Below are positions 1 through 5,371 of a stretch of 5,745 bases of DNA, piece after piece. Made by a program: the position numbers and the translations under genes. Under the pieces are notes generated by a model. It was not told the DNA's origin. It ran no database searches and worked only from the letters and a program-made list of their open reading frames with translations. Source of the stretch: an uncultured Clostridia bacterium (GTDB lineage Bacteria > Bacillota > Clostridia > Christensenellales > UBA1242); contig CANQZB010000066.1 of NCBI GenBank assembly GCA_947628195.1, positions 1 to 5,745 on the forward strand, in the 5' to 3' direction. Numbering within the stretch: position 1 is the first letter of the stretch; each line of letters opens with the position of its first letter.

Positions 1-382
1 CATAACGCTAATAAAAAAATATGGCGTGTATGTTGACATGATAGATGTAAATAACACCGCGGTGAGCCTAACAAAACAAAACTTAATAAAAAACAATGTT
101 CAGCATAGTGCGTCTGCCTTTTATAGCAACGGTTTTGAAAATGTTAAGGAAAACTATGATTTCATCGTTACAAATCCGCCTATAAAAACCGGCAAAAAAT
201 TGCTGTTCGATTTGATGCAAGGGGCAAAAGACCATTTAAAAACAAATGCGCCTTTAATTTTGGTTATTAGAAAAGATCACGGCATGGAAAGTTTAAAAAA
301 GCACCTTATTTCGCTTTTTAATAATTGTGAAATTTTAGATAGAAATAAGGGATATTACATTTTAAAATCAATAAAATATTAA
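1..382 (+). CDS. RsmC-like class I SAM-dependent methyltransferase, C-terminal part (5' end outside window)
   Basis: The reading frame is open from base 2 to the TAA at 380-382, giving about 126 residues of a protein whose N-terminus lies off the window. The GTG at 26 is an internal valine, not a start: conserved sequence continues upstream of it. Visible family features are an acidic strand-2 motif (VDMIDVN, fragment residues 11-17; D15 is expected to contact the SAM ribose) and the motif-IV block NPPIKTGK (residues 58-65). After these come the AKDHL helix and the C-terminal GYYILKS strand. The NPPI-x-GK signature is typical of the RsmC/YbxB-type MTS family, whose E. coli member methylates guanine N2 at G1207 of 16S rRNA. 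The glycine-rich SAM loop is missing only because of the window edge. The exact substrate, rRNA or otherwise, is inferred from the family. The gene ends in a terminator shared with the convergent small ORF. Confidence 0.85.
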   Translation, partial: ITLIKKYGVYVDMIDVNNTAVSLTKQNLIKNNVQHSASAFYSNGFENVKENYDFIVTNPPIKTGKKLLFDLMQGAKDHLKTNAPLILVIRKDHGMESLKKHLISLFNNCEILDRNKGYYILKSIKY

Positions 383-407
383 AAACACCAGTTAAGCGGT
401 GTTTTTT
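381..407. terminator. Bidirectional intrinsic terminator between convergent genes
   Basis: AAAAACACC (381-389) pairs with GGTGTTTTT (398-406) around an 8-nt loop. The T-run 402-407 terminates plus-strand transcripts of the methyltransferase. On the minus strand the A-run 381-385 becomes a T-run, so the same hairpin can end the small minus-strand ORF. The structure overlaps both stop codons (380-382 on plus, 406-408 on minus), so almost no sequence separates the two genes. Confidence 0.8.
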
Positions 408-558
408 AAAAATTAAATTGTGTATTTGTATTGCGGTTAGAGCAATAGCAACCGCAATTGCCAACATATGCACAAATAGTATCCGCTTGCAAAGGGGTGT
501 TTAAATTGCTTATTCTTACGCAATCATAAGGCCCTGTTCTAAAATAAAAATAATACAT
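406..558 (-). CDS. Small cysteine-rich protein of unknown function (50 aa)
   Basis: I do not recognise this ORF. Read on the minus strand it starts at ATG 558-556 and stops at TAA 408-406. It begins with aromatic residues (MYYFYFRTGPYDC) and ends with a cluster GNCGCYCSNRNT near the C-terminus. Cysteines are at 13, 29, 35, 37 and 39, so the last three form C-x-C-x-C. There is no signal peptide or membrane segment. Support for a real gene comes from three things: GGAGAG lies 4 nt upstream of the ATG, the stop is embedded in a bidirectional terminator, and a plausible promoter lies upstream. An ATG at 570-568 would add four residues (MERK), but it overlaps the Shine-Dalgarno site and has none of its own, so 558 is preferred. 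A metal-binding mini-protein or a peptide precursor are both possible, and neither is shown. No neighbouring maturation or export gene is visible. Confidence 0.5.
   Translation of the reverse strand: MYYFYFRTGPYDCVRISNLNTPLQADTICAYVGNCGCYCSNRNTNTQFNF
430..458. repeat. Perfect 9-bp inverted repeat inside the small ORF
   Basis: ATTGCGGTT (430-438) and AACCGCAAT (450-458) are exact reverse complements around an 11-nt loop. They would form a stable hairpin in a transcript of either strand. The repeat covers the codons for NCGCYCSNRN of the small ORF. No T-run follows on either strand, so it is not an intrinsic terminator. Confidence 0.55.
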
Positions 559-562
559 TTTT

Positions 563-568
563 CTCTCC
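563..568 (-). promoter_or_regulatory. Ribosome binding site of the small Cys-rich ORF
   Basis: Minus-strand GGAGAG lies 4 nt before the ATG at 558. It decides in favour of the 50-residue form over the 54-residue form that starts at 570. Confidence 0.5.
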
Positions 569-581
569 ATTTCACACTATG

Positions 582-611
582 TTTAAAATTTTTTATGTGT
601 TAAAATATCAA
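582..611 (-). promoter_or_regulatory. Possible promoter for the small Cys-rich ORF
   Basis: On the minus strand TTGATA (611-606, 5 of 6 to the -35 consensus) is followed after 18 nt by TTTAAA (587-582, 4 of 6 to the -10 consensus). Transcription would begin near 575, leaving a short leader before the GGAGAG. The surroundings are very AT-rich, so matches of this quality are cheap. Confidence 0.3.
598..606 (+). promoter_or_regulatory. Possible extended -10 promoter for the YtxC-family gene
   Basis: TGTTAAAAT reads as an extended -10 (TG, one base, then TAAAAT at 601-606). It closely resembles the TGTTAAACT element of the thrS promoter. No convincing -35 lies 16-18 nt upstream. It would give a leader of about 110 nt before the ATG at 725, and it overlaps the -35 of the possible divergent promoter. 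Confidence 0.25.
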
Positions 612-714
612 ATTTTTTAGCAACAAAATTTTAAAAAACAGCGTTGGCAATTCCTCTCTCAAAAACTGTCAATTTTTTTAAGAGTAAAAAAATATTTAGT
701 GCATATTATACAAT

Positions 715-720
715 AGAGGT
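715..720 (+). promoter_or_regulatory. Ribosome binding site that sets the YtxC-family start
   Basis: AGAGGT sits 4 nt before the ATG at 725. The alternative in-frame TTG at 644 has only an A-rich stretch with no purine-rich Shine-Dalgarno core upstream. Confidence 0.55.
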
Positions 721-724
721 AAAT

Positions 725-1477
725 ATGCGAGAGATTGCATTAGCGTCTAATATTGAAAATAAGGAAATTATTGAATTTTTAAACACACAAATTCATAACA
801 AAATCGATTTTTGCAAAATTATTGTTACAAATTATAGCGATAGCAATTTTTGCTATTTACTATTTGCTTGTGAAGAGGGCTATATAGAGCCGTGCGAAGC
901 TATTTTAAGGGATATTATAATTGATTACATTGAAAGCGATTACAAAGTAAACTATTTAAAAAATAAAATTAAAAATCCACTATGCAATACTCTGGCTTTT
1001 AACGCTTATATTAAAGTGCTTGCGCTGTTTGATAAATCTACTGACGAAAACGCTTTAAGCAAAATAATTTTGTTTAATCAAACCTTTTTTATAGATAGTT
1101 TTTTAGAATTTAGGTTAAGCCCGTTAAAGCATCATTGGGATAATTTGGCAGAACTTTCTAGCGACAATATTAGTCTTTTTAATTCCGGCACATTTTTAGA
1201 TGTAATCCGCTTTTTAATAAACACTATGGATAGCCTTGTTTACAAGGTAAAAGTTGTTTGCAAAGGGGATAATTTTAGCGTTTATAACATGAAAAACAAG
1301 AATGCGCGCATAAAAAAAGTGGCAGAATGCAGTAATTCTCTTGACCTTATTACAAATGTGCTAAATTCTTGCCCAAGTTACATAGATATTTACATCGCCG
1401 ACCAACAAAACAGCGAAGCGGTGAGTTTTTTAAGCAACGTTTTTTCTAATCGGCTAAAAATTATAATGAAAAGTTAA
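725..1477 (+). CDS. ytxC: YtxC-family (putative sporulation) protein
   Basis: The product is 250 residues from the ATG at 725. The frame extends upstream to a TTG at 644, but that start has no RBS and its extra 27 residues are low-complexity. Recognition rests on general family pattern: a first third leading into a helix with an acidic/aromatic pattern (ILRDIIIDYIESDY, 60-73), the central signature resembling the family's GFxxFRL motif (here SFLEFRL, 125-131), and a C-terminal block. In that block LITNVLNSCPSYIDIYI (208-224) precedes NVFSNRLKII (238-247), as in YtxC proteins ending with an asparagine/phenylalanine-x-x-R strand. In Bacillus subtilis ytxC lies next to thrS, and here too thrS follows directly, which supports the call. 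The family's molecular function is unknown to me. No signal peptide or membrane segment is evident. The sequence is divergent from Bacillus, so the symbol is a family-level assignment. Confidence 0.7.
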   Translation: MREIALASNIENKEIIEFLNTQIHNKIDFCKIIVTNYSDSNFCYLLFACEEGYIEPCEAILRDIIIDYIESDYKVNYLKNKIKNPLCNTLAFNAYIKVLALFDKSTDENALSKIILFNQTFFIDSFLEFRLSPLKHHWDNLAELSSDNISLFNSGTFLDVIRFLINTMDSLVYKVKVVCKGDNFSVYNMKNKNARIKKVAECSNSLDLITNVLNSCPSYIDIYIADQQNSEAVSFLSNVFSNRLKIIMKS

Positions 1478-1494
1478 AAATTTTTAATTTTTTG

Positions 1495-1523
1495 TTGACA
1501 TTGTTTAAATTTGGTGTTAAACT
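1495..1523 (+). promoter_or_regulatory. Sigma-A type promoter of the thrS operon
   Basis: A perfect -35 TTGACA (1495-1500) is followed by a 17-nt spacer and TAAACT (1518-1523). TG at 1515-1516 makes this an extended -10. The transcription start should fall near 1530, just ahead of T-box stem I. Confidence 0.85.
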
Positions 1524-1529
1524 AATATC

Positions 1530-1744
1530 AGTTTAATAGATTATTGGTTGGACAAGTAGATTTATATTCAGGTTTACAGAGAGTGTCTGCCGGCTGAAAT
1601 TGACACAACACATTATAAATTGAAACCACCAACTAGGTCAACGCTAGTAAACTAGTAAATTAAGTGGGTGCTTTGCACCAAATAGGGTGGAACCGCGGTT
1701 ATATTGTCGTCCCTTGCAACAAGTTTTTGTTTGCAAGGTTTTTT
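1530..1744 (+). promoter_or_regulatory. Threonine-responsive T-box riboswitch (transcriptional)
   Basis: This leader senses the charging state of tRNA-Thr. The base of stem I is GTTGG (1547-1551) with CCAAC (1629-1633). The specifier loop has the AGTA element (1555-1558) opposite GAA (1622-1624), then the specifier ACC (1625-1627, Thr) and the usual purine A1628. The distal arm is AGAGA (1578-1582) followed by GTGTC/GACAC (1583-1587 with 1602-1606). A hairpin GGTGC/GCACC (1667-1679) precedes the T-box core AGGGTGGAACCGCG (1684-1697). The antiterminator forms from AGGG (1684-1687) with CCCT (1711-1714) and GCG (1695-1697) with CGT (1708-1710). These enclose the 7-nt bulge TGGAACC (1688-1694), whose TGGA pairs with the acceptor end of uncharged tRNA. 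Bases 1712-1714 are shared with the terminator, so the two folds exclude each other. The fourth bulge base, A1691, predicts U at the tRNA discriminator position. Confidence 0.95.
1712..1744 (+). terminator. T-box-controlled intrinsic terminator before thrS
   Basis: CCTTGCAA (1712-1719) pairs with TTGCAAGG (1731-1738), and CAA (1720-1722) can extend the stem with TTG (1727-1729) past one bulged base. Six T residues follow (1739-1744). Its first three bases belong to the antiterminator, so it forms when tRNA-Thr is charged. Confidence 0.9.
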
Positions 1745-1749
1745 ATTTT

Positions 1750-1755
1750 AGGAGG
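1750..1755 (+). promoter_or_regulatory. Ribosome binding site that sets the thrS start
   Basis: A full consensus AGGAGG lies 4 nt before the ATG at 1760. The same frame is open back to a GTG at 1664, but those 32 codons lie inside the T-box and terminator and are not coding. Confidence 0.9.
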
Positions 1756-1759
1756 AATT

Positions 1760-3502
1760 ATGGAGCAAAACGAAAAACAAACAATGTATCGCCACAGCAT
1801 GAGCCATGTGCTTGCTAAGGCAATAAAATCACTATATCCAAATGTAAAATTGGCAATCGGCCCAGCTATTGACAATGGTTTTTATTACGATTTTGACAAT
1901 TTAACCATCAGCCAGGCAGATTTTGAAAAAATTGAAGACAAAATGCGTGAAATCATTATGCGCGATGAAGATTTTGTGCGTAAAGAGGTAACCAAGGCAG
2001 AAGCACTTGAACTTTTTGTTGATGAACCTTACAAAACCGAACTTATAAATGAACTTCCGGCCGATGAAAAAATTACAGTTTATTACACTGGCAGTGATTT
2101 TTACGATTTATGCCGTGGCCCGCACGTGGAAAACACCAAATTTTTGCGCGGTTTCAACTTTAAAATAAATAGGGTAAACGGCGCTTATTGGCGTGGCAGT
2201 GAAAAGAACAAAATGCTAACCCGCATTTATGTTTATGGCTTTTTAAATAAAGAAGATTTAAAAGAGTGCCTCCGACTAGAAGAAGAAGCCAAATTGCGCG
2301 ACCATCGCAAATTGGGCAAAGAATTAAATCTATTTATGATGAATGATCTTATTGGCAAGGGACTTCCGGTTTGGCTTCCTAACGGATTTTTGCTTCGCCG
2401 TGCGTTAAGTGATTATATTATGGATAAAGAGTTGGCTTTGGGTTATCAGCACGTTATGACGCCTTCACTCGGCTCAATAAATCTATATAAAACTTCTGGC
2501 CATTGGGAGCATTATCGTGAAAATATGTTCCCAGCCATGGAGCGCGAAAACGAAACTTATGTTTTGCGCCCAATGAACTGTCCACATCACATGATGATTT
2601 ACAAAAACTTTATGCATTCATATAAAGATTTGCCAGTCCGCCTAGCCGAAATTGCCAATGATTTTAGGTTTGAAAGTAGTGGCACATTGCTTGGCTTGGA
2701 GCGTACTCGCGCATTTACTCAAAATGATTCTCACATTTTCTGCCGTCCGGACCAAATTAAAGACGAAATCAAGGGAGTTATTAGCTTAATTTTGGATGTT
2801 TACAAGGATTTTGGCTTTAAAAATTATGAATTCCGCCTTTCTTTGCGCGATAAAAATAACACTGAAAAATATTTTGGCAATGATGATTTATGGGAGAAGA
2901 GCGAAAATGCTTTGCGTGAAATTTTAAAGAACAGTGGTGCAAAATTTTATGAGGCGGAGGGCGAAGCGGCTTTCTATGGCCCTAAAATTGACGTGGAAGT
3001 AAAATCTGCGCTTGGGCATGAAATAACGCTTTCAACCGTGCAGTTAGACTATCAATTACCAGAAAAATTCGAACTTGAATATGTGGATGAAAACGACAAT
3101 CGCGTGCGCCCGGTTGTTATTCACCGTGCCATTTTAGGCTCGCTAGATAGATTTGTGGCCTTCTTAATAGAAGAAACAAAAGGATGTTTCCCTGTTTGGC
3201 TAAATCCTGTGCAAGTAAAAATTGTAACAGTCAGCGATAAAAATGTGGAATATGCCAAAAAAATTGATGCACAATTAAGGATGAATAAAGTTCGCGTTGT
3301 GATAGACGCTTCTAACGAAAGTGTTGGCAAAAAAATACGCTCGGCTTCATTAGAAAAAGTGCCTTATGTTTTAGTGTTGGGCGATAAAGAAATGGCAGAC
3401 GGAACAGTGGCAGTTCGCACTTTTGGCAGTAAGGATACAGTTACAATGACATACGCCGATTTTGAAAAAACGCTTTTAGATGCAATAAAAAATAAAAAGT
3501 AA
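1760..3502 (+). CDS. thrS: Threonine--tRNA ligase (ThrRS) lacking the N-terminal TGS domain
   Basis: The enzyme charges tRNA-Thr with threonine in the cytoplasm, using ATP, and edits mis-attached serine. The protein is 580 residues, against about 640 for E. coli ThrRS. It opens almost directly on the editing (N2) domain: HSMSH (H12, H16) and DLCRGPH (C118, H122) supply the editing-site residues. The class II catalytic core follows: motif 2 arginine R303 in FRFE, and zinc ligands C274 (MNCPHH), H325 (NDSHIF) and H455 (in the motif 3 region HRAILGSLDRF). The HGTP anticodon-binding domain runs from about FPVWLNPVQV (477) to the end, with EKVPYVLVLGDKE. The TGS (N1) domain is absent, and no coding sequence for one fits upstream because the T-box occupies that DNA. 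The motif 2 loop reads LLGLERTRAF, where many relatives have RVRG. All key residues are present, so it should be active. It is first in an operon with the DUF402 gene, 11 nt downstream. Confidence 0.97.
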   Translation: MEQNEKQTMYRHSMSHVLAKAIKSLYPNVKLAIGPAIDNGFYYDFDNLTISQADFEKIEDKMREIIMRDEDFVRKEVTKAEALELFVDEPYKTELINELPADEKITVYYTGSDFYDLCRGPHVENTKFLRGFNFKINRVNGAYWRGSEKNKMLTRIYVYGFLNKEDLKECLRLEEEAKLRDHRKLGKELNLFMMNDLIGKGLPVWLPNGFLLRRALSDYIMDKELALGYQHVMTPSLGSINLYKTSGHWEHYRENMFPAMERENETYVLRPMNCPHHMMIYKNFMHSYKDLPVRLAEIANDFRFESSGTLLGLERTRAFTQNDSHIFCRPDQIKDEIKGVISLILDVYKDFGFKNYEFRLSLRDKNNTEKYFGNDDLWEKSENALREILKNSGAKFYEAEGEAAFYGPKIDVEVKSALGHEITLSTVQLDYQLPEKFELEYVDENDNRVRPVVIHRAILGSLDRFVAFLIEETKGCFPVWLNPVQVKIVTVSDKNVEYAKKIDAQLRMNKVRVVIDASNESVGKKIRSASLEKVPYVLVLGDKEMADGTVAVRTFGSKDTVTMTYADFEKTLLDAIKNKK

Positions 3503-3513
3503 GGGGTGAGGCT

Positions 3514-4017
3514 ATGAAAAAGAAATTAATAACCAAAACTTATGTAAGAGATGTTTCACAATTTAATATGAAAATCTATCAATTAGAAGATTATTATGTG
3601 TGCATAAAGCAAATTGTAAAAACTAATTCTCCGTTTGTAACCTCTACAGGCTTAAAATTGATTGACAATAACTATCAAATAGTGGAAATCTTGCCAATTA
3701 AAGAAAATTATGCAATGAGGGTTTTTCTAAACGATAAAAAGCAAATTGTGCAAAGATATTTTGATATTACCCAGCAAAATGCAATCGATGCCGAGGCAAA
3801 TGTGCCTTTTTACTATGATTTATATCTAGACATCGTTGTGGAAAAGGATGATATTAGGGTGCTTGATGAAGCAGAGCTTGACCTTGCTTTAAAAAATAAT
3901 CAAGTTTCTAAAACGGATTACGAGCTTGCTAAAAACACAAAAAATCAATTATTGAAAGAGTTAATGAATGGCGAAAATAAACTTTTAGCCTTCGATTTTA
4001 GCAAATATCTTTTTTAA
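3514..4017 (+). CDS. DUF402-family protein
   Basis: This is a 167-residue soluble protein. The N-terminal half is beta-rich and ends in FLNDKKQIVQRYFDI (71-85), a typical lead-in to the domain. The DUF402 core is YYDLYLDIVVEKDDIRVLDEAELDLAL in outline (100-126), followed by NNQVSKTDYELA (128-139). The conserved acidic positions D102, D106, D118, E121 and D123 are in place; in characterised relatives such as the staphylococcal nucleoside tri-/diphosphatase, acidic residues of this kind bind a divalent metal. Phosphatase activity here is an inference, and other DUF402 proteins are described as RNA-associated. The start is supported by a GGGGTGAG-type ribosome binding site just upstream. It lies 11 nt after thrS with no terminator between, so it should be transcribed with thrS under T-box control. 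The intrinsic terminator at 4081 ends the unit. Confidence 0.8.
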   Translation: MKKKLITKTYVRDVSQFNMKIYQLEDYYVCIKQIVKTNSPFVTSTGLKLIDNNYQIVEILPIKENYAMRVFLNDKKQIVQRYFDITQQNAIDAEANVPFYYDLYLDIVVEKDDIRVLDEAELDLALKNNQVSKTDYELAKNTKNQLLKELMNGENKLLAFDFSKYLF

Positions 4018-4080
4018 GCAATTAAATTTGCCAATTTTGTACACATTGCGGATTTTTGTTAAAAATTAAGTTGAATTAAG

Positions 4081-4109
4081 CGGTTAAATATTATGTTTAG
4101 CCGTTTTTT
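4081..4109 (+). terminator. Intrinsic terminator of the thrS-DUF402 operon
   Basis: CGGTTAAA (4081-4088) pairs with TTTAGCCG (4096-4103), with one T-G wobble and a 7-nt loop. Six T residues follow (4104-4109). The next promoter's -35 begins two bases later. Confidence 0.85.
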
Positions 4110-4110
4110 A

Positions 4111-4139
4111 TTGAAAATTTTTATGCTCTGTGATATAAT
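4111..4139 (+). promoter_or_regulatory. Sigma-A type promoter of the ADH-ALDH operon
   Basis: TTGAAA (4111-4116), a 17-nt spacer and a consensus TATAAT (4134-4139), with TG at 4131-4132 making an extended -10. Transcription should start near 4146, giving a leader of only about 17 nt. I see no operator or riboswitch in it. The ribosome binding site AAGGAG (4151-4156) lies 6 nt before the ATG. Confidence 0.85.
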
Positions 4140-4162
4140 TTAGGCAGTTAAAGGAGAAATTT

Positions 4163-5371
4163 ATGAATATATTTAAAAAATTATATTGCAGAACATATCA
4201 AGGCGTTTTTAGGTTGTTGTTGCCAATACTTCCTTACCGCGAGCCTAAATTATTAAAAAATTATGATGAACTTATAGATTTATTAAATGATAGAAATAAG
4301 CATAATGTTTTATTGGTTACCGATAAAGGAATACGAAATTTGGGCTTAACAAGAACCTTGGAAAACAAAATTTCAAGTGCAAATATTGGGGCTTTTGTTT
4401 ATGACGACACTTCTGCAAACCCAACCACACAAAATGTGGAAGATGCATTGCGCATTTTTCATGAAAATGAGTGTGATTGTATTGTCGCTTTTGGTGGCGG
4501 TTCGCCAATGGATTGTGCCAAAGCGGTTGGCGCAAGAGCGGTTAAACCCAACAAAACGCTTAATCAAATGAAGGGTATTTTAAAAGTGGGCAAAAAAATT
4601 CCGCTTTTAATAGCAATTCCAACCACAGCCGGCACAGGCAGTGAAACAACACTTGCTAGTGTTATAACCGATAGTGAAACAAGGCATAAATACGCCATCA
4701 ATGATTTTCCGCTTATCCCACAATATGCGCTATTAGATGCCAAACTTACAGTTGGGCTTCCACCAAAATTCACTTCCACAACGGGTATGGACGCGCTTAC
4801 GCATGCAGTTGAGGCATATATTGGGCGTAGTACCACAAAGCAAACGCGTAAATGCGCGTTAGAAGCAACCAAACTAATATTTGAAAATTTAGAAACAGCA
4901 TATAACGATGGCTCAAATTTAAAGGCCAGAGAAAATATGTTACATGCGGCATATCTTGCTGGCATTGCGTTTACAAAATCTTATGTTGGATACGTTCACG
5001 CAATAGCGCATTCGCTAGGTGGCAAATACAATATTGCGCATGGGCTTGCAAATGCAGTTATTTTGCCATATGTGCTAAAAAGATACGGCAAAACAATTTA
5101 CAAAAAATTGTGGCAAATGGGTGTTTACACCGGCTTGTTTGATAAATTCACTTCAAAGGAATTAGGTGCAAAGTTGTTCATAGAAAAAATAGAGCAAATG
5201 AATGCTAATATGAATATTGGCACAAACATTCCAGAAATTCAAGAAAAAGATATATCCGCATTGGCAAAAACTGCAGAAAAAGAGGCAAATCCTTTGTATC
5301 CTGTGCCAAAACTATTTACTGCCAAAGAACTTGAAGAAATTTATTACGAGGTTAAAAATGGAAACAACTAA
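4163..5371 (+). CDS. Iron-containing (group III) alcohol dehydrogenase
   Basis: The 402-residue protein is full length for the Fe-ADH family, which reduces aldehydes or ketones to alcohols, or the reverse, with NAD(P)H in the cytoplasm. The N-terminal dinucleotide-binding half carries GGGSPMDCAKA (111-121) and PTTAGTGSE (153-161). The C-terminal helical half carries GMDALTHAVEAY (208-219) and a histidine-rich segment VHAIAH..NIAHG (278-294). By comparison with lactaldehyde reductase FucO, the metal ligands are D210, H214, H279 and H293, all present; H283 is the conserved extra histidine. The leading MNIFKKLYCRTYQGVFRLLL segment is not a signal peptide; it looks like an N-terminal feature of a subfamily. 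The strong promoter and AAGGAG site fix the start. The 3' end overlaps the aldehyde dehydrogenase start by 14 nt, implying an operon and a shared aldehyde intermediate. The substrate cannot be told, and the metal could be iron or zinc. Confidence 0.93.
   Translation: MNIFKKLYCRTYQGVFRLLLPILPYREPKLLKNYDELIDLLNDRNKHNVLLVTDKGIRNLGLTRTLENKISSANIGAFVYDDTSANPTTQNVEDALRIFHENECDCIVAFGGGSPMDCAKAVGARAVKPNKTLNQMKGILKVGKKIPLLIAIPTTAGTGSETTLASVITDSETRHKYAINDFPLIPQYALLDAKLTVGLPPKFTSTTGMDALTHAVEAYIGRSTTKQTRKCALEATKLIFENLETAYNDGSNLKARENMLHAAYLAGIAFTKSYVGYVHAIAHSLGGKYNIAHGLANAVILPYVLKRYGKTIYKKLWQMGVYTGLFDKFTSKELGAKLFIEKIEQMNANMNIGTNIPEIQEKDISALAKTAEKEANPLYPVPKLFTAKELEEIYYEVKNGNN

Noticed and set aside
456..652. 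10-bp inverted repeat AATTGCCAAC (456-465) and GTTGGCAATT (643-652), 177 bp apart
   Set aside because: The identity ends sharply at 10 bp. Its two copies have unrelated contexts (inside the small ORF and in the intergenic stretch), and there is no duplicated target or transposase to suggest a mobile element. Chance is plausible.
702..710. CATATTATA, resembling a mother-cell sigma factor (SigE/SigK) -10 element ahead of ytxC
   Set aside because: No matching -35 lies upstream, and transcription would start inside the ribosome binding site only a few bases before the ATG. In DNA this AT-rich the match is weak evidence.
1475..1494. Possible terminator after the YtxC-family gene (A/T palindrome followed by T-rich sequence)
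   Set aside because: The only stem is about five A-T pairs and would be too weak. I see no better hairpin between the ytxC stop and the thrS promoter.
1664..1759. 32-codon in-frame extension upstream of the thrS ATG
   Set aside because: It lies entirely in the T-box core, antiterminator and terminator, begins at an unsupported GTG, and lacks the TGS domain that a genuine ThrRS N-terminus would show. The AGGAGG before 1760 marks the real start.
4018..4080. Gap after the DUF402 gene examined for small ORFs, RNAs or repeats
   Set aside because: Only ORFs of about ten codons and weak AT-rich pairings were found. Nothing beyond the terminator at 4081 can be supported.
4564..4965. 133-codon minus-strand ORF opposite the alcohol dehydrogenase
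   Set aside because: It is the antisense shadow of a well-conserved gene, has no family resemblance, and has no ribosome binding site. The same applies to the shorter minus- and plus-strand frames at 4317-4571 and to 3121-3330 opposite thrS.
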